This document shows, piece by piece, positions 26,638-38,660 of a stretch of DNA of 64,000 nucleotides; position 1 is the stretch's first letter, and the number at the start of each line of letters is the position of its first letter. Source of the stretch: Moringa oleifera (taxonomy: Eukaryota > Streptophyta > Magnoliopsida > Brassicales > Moringaceae); the NCBI GenBank assembly GCA_021397835.1, contig JAJFZO010000608.1, positions 16,573 through 80,572 on the forward strand. The letters run 5' to 3'. A program made the position numbers and the translations under genes. The notes below the pieces were generated by a model. It did no database searches. It was given only the letters and a program-made list of their open reading frames with translations, and was not told where the DNA came from.

Positions 26638-28267
26638 TCTTCTTAGATTTAGATAATCTAGAAGGAAATGGAAGAATTAACATGGAAGTTTTTGGTTGCT
26701 CTCTGTTGGATCCCTCAGGCTGGTCAAGCTCTGGTTGAGGAACTACTTCTTTTTCAGTCTCTTCTCTTGAGATGCATCCTTTGGTAATCTTGCCAGGTTC
26801 TTTTAACTCAGTTCCGCTTCTCAAGATAATTGCACTAGCATTCTGTTTTGGGTTGACAATAGTTTGTGAAGGCAATTTTCCTTGAGATTCCAATCTGTTC
26901 ATTGAAGATGCTAGTTGACCTACTTAATCCTCTAACTTTCTAATACTTGTTCTTGTCTCCTGCTGAAATTGTTGTGTGTTAGATGCAAGTGATTTAACAA
27001 TATCTTCAAGAGACATACTTGAATTTGGATGAGGTTGTGGTGGTGGAGCTGGTTGTCTAGATTGAAATTGAGGTCTTGCTCCATAACTAAGATTGGGATG
27101 ATCCCTCCATCCTAGGTTATATGTATTTGAATAAGGGTCATACTTCCTTTGTGGTGGACCTGAGAATCCTCCAACTACATTAGCATCCTTATAAGGATCA
27201 TCTTGAAGTGTAGGACACATGTCAGTTGGATGACCAGTAACAGCACAAATCCCACAAGCTTTAACTTGTTGCACGTTTCCTACAGCCAATTGTTGAACAA
27301 GAGAAGTTAGATTGGCTATTTGATTTTCAAGAGAAGATATATTTACCTCATTAATCCTTTTTAAAGATGTATCTTGTCTAAATCCGAACTGTTGTGAGTT
27401 AGCAGCCATGGTGGAAATCAAATCTCTAACTTCACGAGGAGTTTTATTTACTATAGCACCTCCACTAGTTGCATCCATCATCCTTCTTTCCATGGGTAGT
27501 AATCCTTCATAAAAATACTGAATGAGAAGTTGTTCAGAAATTCCATGTTGAGGACAACTTGCACACAGTTGTTTAAATCTTTCCCAATACTCATGAAGGG
27601 TTTCAATATCTCTCTGCTTTATCCCACATATTTTCCTTCTAATACTAGCAGCTCGTGAAGCAGGGAAAAATTTATCAAGAAATAATGTTACCATCTCTAT
27701 CCATGTGGTCACAGAACCAGAAGGTAAATAAAACAATCAATATTTTGCTTTTTCAGTCAGTGAGAATGGAAAAGCACGTAATTTGATCTCATCTTCAGTT
27801 ACTCCTTGTGATTTTAGGCTTGAGCACACCACATGGAATTCCTTTAGATGCTTGTGAGGATCTTCATTCTCAAAGCCGTGAAACTTCGGGAGCAAATGGA
27901 TCAAACCAGACTTTAACTCAAAATCTGCTTGTAAAATTAGATATTGAATGCAGAGTGGCTGCTGATTTACTTCTGGTGCAGCCAATTGCCTCAAAGTTCT
28001 CTCTTCATTAGCCATGTCTTGTTCTATTTTAGAATCACTAGATGAATCAACTAAATTAAATACTAAATTTGATTCAGAAGATGAAAGTGAAGATTCTTGT
28101 TGGCTTCGTAATTTAGCTTCCTTCCTGAATCTTTTTGCTGTCTTCTCAATTTCAGGATCGTATGGAACTAGATCACCTGCACCAGAAGAACGGAGCATTA
28201 AAATAAATCTAATTAAAACCAATCCCCGGCAACGGCGCCAAAAATTGGTGGTTGTCGAGACCAACAA
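26609..28267 (-). pseudogene. Gypsy gag polyprotein (broken)
   Basis: The capsid-like region runs from 28,267 through FPFSLTEKAKY and FYLPSGSVTTWIEM to a zinc knuckle CGICAVTGHPTDMC near 27,240, followed by a proline-rich stretch. A TGA at about 27,737 replaces the Trp of the usual KAKxWLxYLPSG motif, and a TAA at about 26,924 replaces a Gln. Near 26,620, in a T-rich run, the frame shifts by one base before the pol region begins. The three gag segments otherwise share one frame. Confidence 0.9.
28223..28245 (-). promoter_or_regulatory. Primer binding site of the gypsy element (tRNA-Asp type)
   Basis: The plus strand at 28,223-28,240 reads TCCCCGGCAACGGCGCCA, which is the 3' end of plant tRNA-Asp(GTC) including CCA as I remember it. 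It lies 5 nt inside the LTR at 28,246. It primes minus-strand DNA synthesis. Confidence 0.85.
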
Positions 28268-29455
28268 ATTAAATTCCTAAATTCTTGCTCAAAATATTAA
28301 ACTTGTAGTATAGATGAGCAAGGTTGTTTCCACAAAGATTGGTTAGATTTATTTTTTTGCAAAATAAAATAAAAAAAGGGGGTTTGAGGAGTTAAAAAAA
28401 ATAGATCAAATAAGAATAACAAGAAAGGAAAAATTAATGTAATAAAGTATCCAGTCAAAGGTATAATTTCAGGTTTGATTTAGGAATTGATCATTGATGC
28501 AAAGATAAAAATCTTTTAATCTTCACTGAATTAGTTATGGTTGTTGGTACCACCTAACAATCTGTTTTTCCTTACTTCTTTGATAACCAGGATACGATCT
28601 CTAATTATTTCTCTTATCAATAAATAACCCCAGATACGATCTTAGGATTTAATTTACTAATAGCATTAAGAATTAGAAAAATTACCAATTCTAGCCAATA
28701 AACACATATGTAGGTTTATTTAAACTAGATTATTTATCTTCATAACATAAATTGAAAACCTCTTTTGTAATCAACTATGTTATTTACTACTTATATTAGA
28801 ACACTTAAACAATTACGGATTTAAAGTTCTAAATAGTAACCTATTATTTTTATGATTAAACAAAAGGCCATTTTTGTTGCAATCAACCAAAATAATATTT
28901 TCAATAAGCACAGAAGATAAATAAACAATGAAGAAATAAAGAAGAAATAAAATCAGTTAGATCTCACAATTCTGAAGAATCAAACCCTTGATTATCCTTT
29001 GACTGGAAGAGATGTTTAGCAATCCATGAAAAGAAAAAGACCTACGAAAAGAAAAAAATAAAAAATAAACTCTGGATGTTCCTTTGAAGGAACTACCTCC
29101 CCTTTATATAATAATCCTTAAACATAATAACCTATTTTAACTAGGACTCTTAAAGATAAAGATAAAGATAAAATTCTACAATTGCTTTTTAAATAAAAGA
29201 TAAAGTCTTGGTTAGGTGAAATTTCAATGTTATTGGGAGTCTCAGCGCCTTATCCAAAGACATCTTCTAGTTCATCCACATCTCTTAGGAATCCAACTTT
29301 ATATCTTCAAATAATGAATTTGAGTCCATCTTAGTTGATTTCCTCAATCCACCCTATTAAATATAAAACATAGTCAAAATCCAAGATTTAATCATTTATA
29401 ACCAATAAAATATGGAAAAATATAATAATATATATTATTATTATGCTTTCTATCA
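28246..29455 (-). repeat. 5' LTR of the gypsy element
   Basis: 1,210 bp, upstream LTR in element orientation, so it should hold the promoter. Most differences from the other LTR are single substitutions, about 13 of 17 being transitions, plus indels in A runs. Confidence 0.95.
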
Positions 29456-29990
29456 ATTAGTGATGGTATAACTGTGTGTTAATCTGCTTTGAGATCAGCC
29501 AGAGCCCTCAAATTCTTTCTGCTGTACCTTGGTCTGAGCTTGATCAGGTTTGGTGTACTCAAGCAGTATCTTCGGAAGGAGTGATGGGAAGGTAATCTTG
29601 GAGCCAAGGAGAGTAAGTGCGACGAAATACACAATCATCTTTCTTTTGCTTAATGCTTCTCTGAGTATCTATTTGCAAATTCAGATAGTTCTTGTATTAT
29701 TTCAATAATCATACCTTCTTTTTGACATTTTATTCAACATGAAGGTCCTCTTTGGGTTACTTTTAAGGTCAGATGTGCATTATAACTAAGAATCAGCCAA
29801 TTAAGACTAATGGTCGGATATTATTGTAAACATATGGTGGGTGTTACCTTGAATTCCTTGGGCACAGTTGAAATATTCAGGAATCTGAGAAGACCTTGCA
29901 AGTTCCAGCAGCTTGATCAAATCTTTGTTCCCACCAACATAGGCTTCATCAACTTGCTATGTAGTTATAAGACCAATTTTACTTGTTAAC

Positions 29991-30506
29991 TGTTGGGAAT
30001 TTGACAACCAGATACTTAATTGATGGATCAAATATCAAATCCCTATAACCTGAAAGCAACAATAATAAAAGCAAGAAGAAAGTAAACAACCACAAGAACA
30101 CAAGATTTATAGTGGTTCACCCTCAATTGAGAGTTACATCCACTTTGCAACCACTGCAGAAAACCCTTTCACTATGAAAATAGATTACAAGAGAGATGAC
30201 TGTTTTCCTAGCCCTTACTCTACTAGAATAAAACCCTAGGACTCTTACTCACTCTTTCTATTGTGATGTTTACATGGGTAGAAGTCCCCTTTTTATATAG
30301 TAGAGCCCAAGGCCAAAAAGATAGATGTGTGAGAATCTCAAGATATCCTTTTTGATAAGTATATACTCTTTTGCATGAGTATATTCTCTTTCAGATAAGC
30401 ATATATATCCTTTAAAATAAGTATATGCCCTCTCAGATAAATATATATCTTTTCAGATAAATATATACCCTTTTGTAGATAAGATTGTCTTCACACATAC
30501 TCAACA
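29991..30506 (-). repeat. 3' LTR of the copia element
   Basis: 516 bp with TG...CA ends. Contains several imperfect repeats of AGATAAGTATATA-like sequence near the outer end and the polypurine tract just beyond 30,506. Confidence 0.9.
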
Positions 30507-30575
30507 ATCTCCCACTTGGAGACTAATTCATTATCTCAATTGTTTCTTCCACCTGCAATGGCCATGACTTCCCAA

Positions 30576-33500
30576 TCAGCAGCTGAGAAGCCCTATTGAA
30601 GTTGTACACAACTTCAGTTTCTCGATTGTAACAACCTTGGTTAGCATATCAGCTAGATTTTGACTTCCTTGTATCTTTTTGAGTGACAAGACACCATCTT
30701 CCAAAGCTGATCTTATGAAGTGATATCTGACTTGTATATGCTTCGTTCTAGCATGATACATAGAGTTCTTTGCCAAGCGAATGGCACTCTGGCTGTCACA
30801 ATGCAACATATCTTTTTCAAACCTGTGCCCCAGTTCATTTAGGAAAGATAACAACCATATCATCTCCTTGCTTGCTTCTGTAAGAGCAACATATTCAGTC
30901 TCTGTGGTCAAAAGTGCAACTATCTTTTGTAGTTTAGACATCCAACTGATTGCAGTACCACCCAATGTATAAACATACCCTGTAGTACTTTTTCTGCTGT
31001 CGATATCACCAGCCATATCAGTATCAACATAACCATGCAAGCCCATATCTGTTTTTCTGAAGTACAAAGTGAAGTCTGCAGTGCTCTTCAAATACCTGAA
31101 AATCCACTTAGCTGCTTCTCAGTGTTGCTTTCCTGGATTGCTCATATACCTACTAACAACTCCCACTGCATGTGCTATGTCTGGTCTTGTATATACTGTG
31201 GCATACATTAAACTCCCAATAGCAGAAGCATAAGGCACCTTGCCCATATATGCAATTTCATTATCAGTTGACGGAGACTGACTCTTGGATAGTCTAAAAT
31301 GACTAGCCAAAGGTGTACTCACTGGTTTGGCACCATCCATTCTGAATCTAGCAAGCACCTTGTTGATGTATTTCTCTTGAGATAGCTTGAGAATTCCCTT
31401 TTTCCTAGTGATTCTTATCCCAAGAATTTGTTTGGCGGAACCCAAATCCTTCATAACAAACTTCTTTGAAAGCTTACTCTTTAATTTCTCTATCTCATGC
31501 AAATTAGCTCCAGCAATTAACATATTATCAACATACAACAACAGTATAATGTAAGAGTTATCATACCTCTTAACATAACAACAATGGTCTGCCTTGCATA
31601 TTAAGAAACCATTGTCACCCATGAAGTTGTCAAACTTCTTGTACCACTGTCTTAGAGCTCGTTTTAACCCATACAAACTTTTCATAAGTTTGCATACCAT
31701 TTTCTCATTACCTTTGACTTCAAATCCTTGTGGCTGTTTCATGTAAATTTCTTCCTCCAAGTCACCATAAAGAAAAGCTGTTTTTACATCCATTTGCTGC
31801 AGATGCAAATCTTCTTGAGCCACTAACCCAAGCACTATTCTGATTGTAGTCAACTTAACCACTGGGGAGAAAATCTCTGTGTAGTCAATACCTTCCTTTT
31901 GTTGAAAGCCTTTAACTACTAACCTTGCTTTATATCGCTTGTTGCCATCATGTTCTTCTTTTATATAGTAAACCCATTTTTTTTGCAAGACCCTTTTTTC
32001 TTGTGGTAGTTCTGCCAACTCCCATGTTTGATTGCTCATGAGAGAATTCATCTCATCTTTCATGGCTAACTCCCACTTGATTGATTCATCACCCTATAAA
32101 GCTTCATCAAAACTCTCTGGTTCACCCCTATCAGTCAACAAGATGTAGTTCAGAGATGGTGAAAATCTCTGTGGTGGTCTCACAGTCCTGGAAGATCTTC
32201 TCATTTTTGTCACATGAATGGTTGGATTTACTTCTGGAGCTATACTTTCCTGATTTTGCTCAGCAATGTCATCTTCAACTTCCTCAGTATTCTGTTGCAA
32301 TTGATTCACTGGAATGTCTCTTAAGTGGATCACTTCAGGCCTTTTTGCCTCAGAATCTATTACTTGTGAACTCTTGCCTAAACTATCCTTGTATAGAACT
32401 TAATCATTGAAGATTACATCCCTGCTCCTAATGATCTTCCTGTTTTGGCTATCCTAAAAATGATAACCAAACTCATTGTCACCATATCCAATGAAAAAAT
32501 ATTTTTTTGATTTAGGATCAAGTTTGTCTCTAACAGCAGCATCAATATGGATATATGATAGGCAACCAAATATTCTTAGAAATGACAGGTTTATCTTTTT
32601 GCCACTCCAAACCTCCTCGGGTAATCTGCAATCCAAAGGAACTGAAGGACCCCTACTGATTAAATAGGCTGCAGTGTTAACTGCATCTGCCCAAAATATC
32701 TTGGGCAACCCTGCATGCATTCTCATGCTCCTTGCACGCTCATTCAGTGTTTTGTTTATTCTTTTTGCAACACCATTCTGCTGAGGTGTACCTAGAGTAG
32801 TCTTCTCCATCTTAATCTCATTGTTAGCACAAAACTGTTTGAAACCCCCATCAATGTATTCTCCACCATTATCAGATCTCAAACACTTAACTTTATGATT
32901 AATTTCATTCTCAACCATGGCTTTCCATTTCCTGAAAGCATCAAATACATCAGATTTATTCTTTAGAAACTAAATCCATACCTTTCTGGTTGAGTCATCA
33001 ATGAAAGTCACATAGTAGCTAGATCCCCCAAGAGATGTCACAGTTGAAGGCCCCCATACATCTGTATGAACTAACTCTAGTTTTTTCTGCTTCAACTGCT
33101 TTCCTACTTTGGAGAAGCTGACCCTTTTCTGTTTTCCAAGGATGCAGCTTTCACACAACTTGTGCTCTACAAATTTTAAATCCGGCAAATTACCATTTGC
33201 CACCATGACCTTCATTCCCTTTTCACTCATATGCCCAAGTCTGCAATGCCATAAGTCAGAGTTCATACCAGTGTCAACAGTAGCTACTGTATCCTTGCAA
33301 CTTGAAGTCATATAAAGAGTTTCAGTTTTGCTTCCTTGAGCAACAACCATGGCACCTTTGGTAACTTTTCAAACATTATCATTGAAAGTCACCCTATGCC
33401 CTTCACTGTCAAGCTGTCCAACAGAAATTAGATTTCTCATCAACTTTGGCACATGTCTCACCTTTTGAATTTTTCATATATTCTCATTTGGCATCTTCAA

Positions 33501-34497
33501 TTTAACATCACCCATACCAACAATATTCAAAGGTTCTCCATCAGCAAGATAAACCTTCCCAAAATTTTCAGCAACATAATTTTCTATTATTTTGCCATAT
33601 GCAGTGGTATGAAAAGACGCCCTAGAATCTAAAACCCAAAACTCAAGAGGATTATCAATAGCCAAGAGTGAAGCATCATCTACCTCATTTGTTACAGCAT
33701 TTGCAGTGTCATCTTTATGCTCACCTTTTTTCTTCAGTAAGCGATAGTCTTTCTTTATGTGGCCTTTTTTTTTATAGTTCCAGCATTTCAGATTTCTTCC
33801 AGATCTAGATTTGCTTCTTCCATTCCTTGACTTAGATTTGCCCTTATTGCGATCAGAGTTTCTGTCACTTTCTCTTCCCCTGTTTTCAACATTTAGGGCA
33901 GAATTTGCAACTGATGTTTCACCTGAATCGATCCTCCGAATCTCTTCTGCAAGAACTCGATCACGAACATCATTGAAGTTCAATTTTGAACTCCCAACAG
34001 AATTGCTCATCGCTGCTCTCATGGGCTCCCAACTATTTGGCAATGATGCCATTAGTATCAAGGCACGTACCTCATCATCAAAGTCAATCTCAACAGAAGA
34101 TAACTGATTAACTATTGTATTAAACTCATTAAGATGAGTTGCCACAGAATTACATTCACCCATTTTCAAGTGGAATAGCTTCTTCATGAGAAAAACCTTG
34201 TTGTTTGCTGAACGTTTTTCATACATGTCAGATAGTACCTTCATCAGACTTGCAGTTATTTTCTCCTTCGCCACGTTGTGAGCAACGTTCTTTGACAGTG
34301 TCAGCTGAATAACTCCCAACACCTGTTGATCAAGGAGATCTCAATCGCTTTCTGAAATCTTTTCAGGCTTTTGACCCAAAAGTGGTTCATGCAGCTTTTT
34401 CCCATACAGATAATCCTCGATTTGCATTCTCCAGAAGGCATAATCTGTACCATCGAACTTGATGATCCCATGTGATGAGTTTTCTTCGCTACCCATT
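30576..34497 (-). pseudogene. Copia gag-pol polyprotein in one frame with eight internal stops
   Basis: From MGSEENSSHG (about 34,497) to the stop at 30,576 everything lies in one frame, with no frameshift in 3.9 kb. Domains in order: gag; zinc knuckle (CWNYKKKGHIKKDY, two Cys now Tyr); protease (LDSRAS where LDSGAS is usual); GAG-pre-integrase; integrase (HTDVWGP, DNGGEY, TPQQNG); RT (QMDVKTAFLYG, YVDNM where YVDDM is usual); RNase H (ETEYVALTEASKE). In-frame stops are at about 34,341, 33,474, 33,367, 32,970, 32,454, 32,402, 32,094 and 31,119. Five replace an expected Trp, two an expected Gln and one is uncertain (Tyr?). The missense changes named are G-to-A or C-to-T type. Confidence 0.92.
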
Positions 34498-34519
34498 GCT
34501 TTCAATCTCAAAACTCGAA

Positions 34520-34531
34520 GCTCTGATACCA
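34520..34531 (-). promoter_or_regulatory. Primer binding site of the copia element (initiator tRNA-Met)
   Basis: The minus strand reads TGGTATCAGAGC, the standard copia primer site, 2 nt inside the 5' LTR. Confidence 0.9.
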
Positions 34532-34533
34532 GT

Positions 34534-35014
34534 TGTTGGGAATTTAACAACCAGATCCTTAGTTGATGGATCAAATATCAAATCCTTATAACCTGAAAGC
34601 AACAATAATAAAAGCAAGAAGAAAGTAAACAACCACAAGAACACAAGATTTATAGTGGTTCACCCTCAATTGAGAGTTACATCCACTTTGCAGCTACTGC
34701 AGGAAACCCTTTCACTATGAAAATAGATTACAAGAGAGATAACTGTTTCCCTAGCCCTCACTCTACTAGAATAAAACCCTAGGACTCTTACTCACTCTCT
34801 CTATTGTGATGTTTACATGGATAGAAGTCCCCCCTTTATATAGTAGAGCCCAAGGCCAAAAAGATAGATGTGTGAGAATCTCAAGATATTCTTTTTGATA
34901 AGTATATATTCTTTTGGATCAGTATATTCAATTTCAGATAAGCATATATATCCTTTCAGATAAGTATATGCCCTCTCAAATAAATATATATCTTTTCAGA
35001 TAAATATATACCCT
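34534..35014 (-). repeat. 5' LTR of the copia element (outer end truncated)
   Basis: Matches 29,991-~30,470 and stops after ATATACCCT. The last ~35-40 bp (the element's outermost 5' end) are missing and the flanking sequence begins TCTAATAAAATATACTT. The truncation removes the terminal dinucleotide and one TSD. Confidence 0.85.
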
Positions 35015-37153
35015 CTAATAAAATATACTTATGTGAGGAAGAAGAAGAATGAAGGGAAAATGGTGTGACGTGTTCAGGTGTGATAAAAAACAATAATAAT
35101 TACGATGAGTGATTGAGAGAGAGGGAAAGAGTTAGTTACAGCGCTGACATCTCCCAGCTGCCAAATAAAATGGAGAAGGTGCAGTGGAGAAATTTAGTGG
35201 GAAGTCAAGGAGAGACTAGGCTCTCGAATTCCTGAAATGCCTTGGTAATTTTCGTTCATCTGTAATATACTTATCGGTTTCATTGTCATTGTCTACAATT
35301 TTTGTCGTGTTCTTGTGCTTGTTGCTGTGAAGTAATCATACTTATTGTCTTATTAATTAATATATGCATAAATATAACATGTACATCTGACTTAAAGTTC
35401 GAGTACCAATAATCTGTGACGCATTGCTTCTGAATGACCATATATACTGTAAGAATTCTGCACTCATTGTCAGGTTAGGACATATACATGATACTCTGTT
35501 TCAACAATTATCATAGATTGCACTACGAATACTTTGTAAGGCACAGAACCAAACAGAACAGAATTTCAAATGTACCTGTTGTTTGAGGAAACACTAGCTC
35601 CAGCTCCTAGAAGTAAATTTTGCTATAGAATATAACCCTTCTGCAGTAGCTATATGAAAAGGTGTTCGATAATCATAATTTTTGGCATTTGGGTTAATGC
35701 CATTAGCCACAACTCTCTTGGGCGAATCCAAATCTCTCCTTGCAACAACAAATACAGAGAAAACTACCAGCATTACTTGGTTTTCATGAATATAAATGCT
35801 GTGACCGAGTCATCATTTTTCCTAACAATTTTCAGTGTACCAAATAAGCTCTAGCAAAAGCACACATTAACATTAATTAGAAGACAAGTCATCATCTAGA
35901 TTCTTCTATTTCGGAGCTTTGTCACAGGGGATTAATCTTTCATGGGTATTGATTGTGTTGATCTAGTTTAAATTTTATGTATTTGGTAGATTGAACAGTG
36001 TGCAGAACACATTGCTTCCAATAATTACCCAAGATTGCAGTACTCATATGGACTGTGTGGTGTTCATTTCAAAAGATAGTCTACCCTTTATGTTTATATA
36101 AAAAAATTTCAATCAATTATAGTTTCGTGGAGTACATTATATCCTTTATGATAAATAAAATTACTTGATTTCAGGAAGATTTTGGTATCCTTCATGAACA
36201 TAAAAAACTAGTATCTTCAGAAACAAAGGCATCAAGCAACTCATTGCATTGACTGTGAGGTAAGGCATAATAAGCCTTGAGATGCATAAGCCTTTCAAGT
36301 ATTAGCTCTTATATTACCAAAAAAACAAAAAAAATCAAAATTGATTAACTCAATCGAGAAAATGATGAAGTAGATTGATAATAATTGTCACAGTTAACAT
36401 TCTGGATTCCACATGACCATAAACTCTTAGGCCTCTATCTGGGCACTTCTGCACCGCCTTACCTTGAGGAACACCTTGAATTAGCCTTTTAAGATATTGA
36501 ATAAAGCAGAGATATAAGATCAAAGATCCAGAAAAGCGTAAGGAGAAAAGCCACCGTTTATCTTGCATCTCAAAGATGGTTTTTGTTGTATTTCCTCTTT
36601 GTCTATCTTGCATGTCAAAGATGGTTCTTGTTGTATTTCATCTTTCATACTGTTGAGCCCTTGACTCAAATTCACCGTACCCAGAAAAATAGATGGAATA
36701 GAGATTCTGAGAGATGGTGAAACATGTGGGATAAAGGCATCCCTACCTGTTGCTTACCTTATTCTTCCAAATTTCGGATATTCTGGTGTTGTCATCGATT
36801 ATGCAAATTTTTCACTTTATCAAAATAAGAAACTTAAATTATGTCACTTTATATTTAGCTCTATTTATTTATGTATATTACAACAAAATAAAAGGTTAGA
36901 GATGTCATTCTCTTGATAATCAAATACAATATGTTGCATATGCACCTGCACTGCCCATGTTGCAAAACTTTGGAAGTTCTAGACTTTAATGCATCACAAT
37001 CAAACAACCACACATATGATGCTAACAAACTACTAAAGTTCCTAAGACAACAAAATGCTACAAATCAGCATCCTCAAAAAGGTTCCAATATTAACAAAAA
37101 ATTACAGATTGCATGCATCATTCCTTCTAAAATATATCTTTCATGCAGAGGTG
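35015..37153. other. Mostly noncoding segment beside the channel remnant
   Basis: Apart from the ankyrin exon at 35,576-35,738 I see no convincing gene. A GA-rich patch sits near 35,115. A two-copy direct repeat of about 45 bp (TCAAAGATGGTTYTTGTTG core) lies at about 36,558-36,645. Short open frames here show no recognisable domain. Further upstream channel exons may be hidden here, but none could be supported. Confidence 0.5.
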
Positions 37154-37699
37154 TTAATCTGCATATATAGGCGTCAAAGCACCATCGATCATGACTAATC
37201 TAAGCAGCCGAGGATACTTCGGTTTTGGAGGTAAAGGTTTTACCTCCCGTGCTCGTGACTGTGGCTGTGACTGTGGCTGTGCCTGTGCCTGTGCCTGTGC
37301 CTCCAAATTCACGGAGGCATCGAATGTGGTGGTAGCATCCGATCTGCTGCTGGTATCAAAACTTCTGGTGACATCAAAACTGTTGGCCTTCCTCCTCAAA
37401 TATAGTATCCAGATCATAATGATGACTTCCAATAGAAAGCCCAACACAAAGGCAACGAGGAATATCACGGTCTGATTTAGAAAAATAATTACAAAAAACT
37501 GAATAATACCAATATTAGAATAACACAGACACAAACACATCTTCGCCCACACTAAATAAATAAATCAACACAGACACATACAGAAAGATCCTTTTATTTA
37601 CATTCAGCATTTTGACTAAACAAGTTGACAAGCAGCTAGCACCGAGACAACCAGCACACCAATGGAAATTGAAACAAACTGAATCGAAGGGCTCACCAT
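37154..37699 (-). CDS. Candidate small protein with two hydrophobic segments (unrecognised)
   Basis: Proposed two-exon gene on minus. Exon 1, 37,622-37,699, encodes MVSPSIQFVSISIGVLVVSV and ends ...ACQL. Exon 2, 37,154-37,471, begins after AAATCAG| and reads TVIFLVAFVLGFLLEVIIMI. It then has a basic stop-transfer (LYLRRKA), a Ser/Thr/Asp-rich region, a Gln-Ala/Gln-Pro/Ser repeat encoded by a CTGTGCCTGTGC-like microsatellite, and a proline-rich tail ending PIYAD. Both exons are in phase 0 and together give 131 residues. The donor would be the weak CTT|GTTTAG, so the joint is uncertain; exon 2 alone also lies in a 132-residue frame starting at 37,552. Prediction: an integral membrane protein with a cytosolic tail. 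I do not recognise the family and no function is assigned. Confidence 0.3.
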
Positions 37700-37904
37700 T
37701 TTAGCAAGCTGCTTGCACCACTTTCAAATTAAACCCGCTACACGTTGACCCCCACCTGTTTACAAGGTTAGAATTTAAAAGCAACTAATAAAACATTATA
37801 ATTATTTAAAAATTAATAAATATATTAAAATAATCCAATATAACAAATCATACAAAATATAAGAAATCAAAGTTGAGCTCGAACCCAATGACTTATCGTT
37901 GAGA

Positions 37905-38012
37905 TTACCATTCAATGTTTTTCTCTATCCTTATTATACCTATTGACTTCTTTCTTCTGCCATAACAACACTCTCGCCGCTTACATAGAGTAATTTGAGT
38001 TCACCATGACTG
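37905..38012 (-). pseudogene. Duplicate of a short 5' segment also found at ~40,145-40,235
   Basis: On minus this reads GGTGAACTCAAATTACTCT, then GTTATGGCAGAAGAAAGAAG. The second copy reads CATGAACTCAAATTGCTCTG, then ACTATGGCGAAAGAAAGAAG. Both contain a potential start (MA[K/E]ERSQ) that runs into a stop within ten codons. It looks like a duplicated leader or first exon belonging to the unrecognised gene whose exons lie at 39,294-40,005. Confidence 0.4.
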
Positions 38013-38574
38013 AAACTTGTAGCAAATTCCAGGGTTATGACCACCATATAAAGGTCGTCTTCTGATGATAGCCTGGCCTTGGTTTTTCATCATCGATGGC
38101 TCTACCCCTAATTCTACTTCACCAATTTGTTTCCCAACCCACTAACTCAAGAATCCGATTTTCACCGCTGATTATTCTTATTAGCACTACGTACGTAAAA
38201 TCTCATGGAATCAAGAAACAAACTTTTGTTAGAAAAGATAGCAGAAGTCCTTCTGAGCGCATGGTATGAGACCAGGCAAAATGCAGAAGCAAAGAGCATT
38301 GACCCAGTCACTAGCAGAACCTTAGATTTATTCATCAGTTCAAAACATGGAAGTAAGCCCAAAAGTAACTCAGTAACTGAAGGTTACAATTCATTGAAAA
38401 CATTAAACTTACCATATCACAGTAAACAAAAAATAATAATAAATGCCACAAAAATCAACTTTAAATCGAAAATTTTTTACAAGCAAAGAAGAAATTCACA
38501 CTTTGTTAGGGATTGTTGAAAATTGTAACAAATCAGAGAGTTATGACTATCATGCATATTCTTTATGGGGACTA

Positions 38575-38660
38575 ACCGTGCGCAGTGAGCACTGGAAATG
38601 GAGACTACCTACCGTGGGCAGTGGGCAGTGGGCACTGGAAATGGAGAAGAGAGGGTGGCT
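38575..38660. repeat. Small imperfect tandem repeat (GGGCAGT / GAGCACTGGAAATGGAG)
   Basis: GAGCACTGGAAATGGAG and GGGCACTGGAAATGGAG occur about 48 bp apart with GGGCAGT doublets between them. Open frames across it are artefacts of purine richness. Confidence 0.55.

Larger units (their letters stand above)
19957..29460 (-). mobile_element. Athila-like Ty3/gypsy LTR retrotransposon with 5-bp TSD
   Basis: A complete 9,494-bp element, 19,962-29,455, transcribed on minus, flanked by the direct repeat ATTAG (19,957-19,961 and 29,456-29,460). Both LTRs are 1,210 bp with TG...CA ends. It contains a tRNA-Asp-type primer site, a polypurine tract, and gag, protease, RT, RNase H and integrase regions in gypsy order. 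The empty site can be read in copy 3 as TTGTATTAGCCATGG near 53,055, which confirms the insertion point. By eye the LTRs differ at about 17 substitutions (about 1.4%), so it is fairly recent. It is nevertheless defective, with nine in-frame stops and two frameshifts. Confidence 0.96.
29991..35014 (-). mobile_element. Ty1/copia LTR retrotransposon, defective
   Basis: Element on minus. LTRs are 29,991-30,506 (516 bp, TGTTGGG on plus, ending CAACA) and 34,534-~35,014, the latter missing its outer ~35-40 bp. The primer site is TGGTATCAGAGC, complementary to initiator tRNA-Met, and the polypurine tract is AAGTGGGAGAT. Domain order gag-protease-integrase-RT-RNase H is that of copia. With the 5' LTR clipped I could find no target-site duplication. 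The LTRs differ at about 22 sites over ~480 bp (about 4.5% by eye), so it is older than the gypsy insertion. It lies in an intron/exon border of the K+ channel remnant. Confidence 0.93.
29495..35738 (-). pseudogene. SKOR/GORK-like K+ channel C-terminal remnant, split by the copia element
   Basis: Three exon remnants on minus. Exon 35,576-35,738 encodes an ankyrin repeat (ANGINPNAKNYDYRTPFHIA, then LLGAGASVSSNN after a 1-base frameshift) and ends in phase 2 (AG|GTACA). Exon 29,848-~29,960 continues DEAYVGGNKDLIKLLE-type sequence. Its first bases are lost, but the copy at 53,381 starts G|TGG GGG AAT, so AG+G gives the expected Arg of RWGNTP. Exon 29,495-29,658 gives a KHA-like tail ending EFEGSG and a stop. 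In plants the RWGNTPxDEA ankyrin repeat followed by a KHA tail is typical of outward-rectifying Shaker channels SKOR/GORK (from memory). The transmembrane and CNBD parts are absent here. Tail-to-tail with MBD copy 1. Confidence 0.6.

Noticed and set aside
36350..36613. 87-codon minus frame in the spacer
   Set aside because: No recognisable domain, overlaps a two-copy direct repeat, and has no homologous copy elsewhere in the window to support coding.
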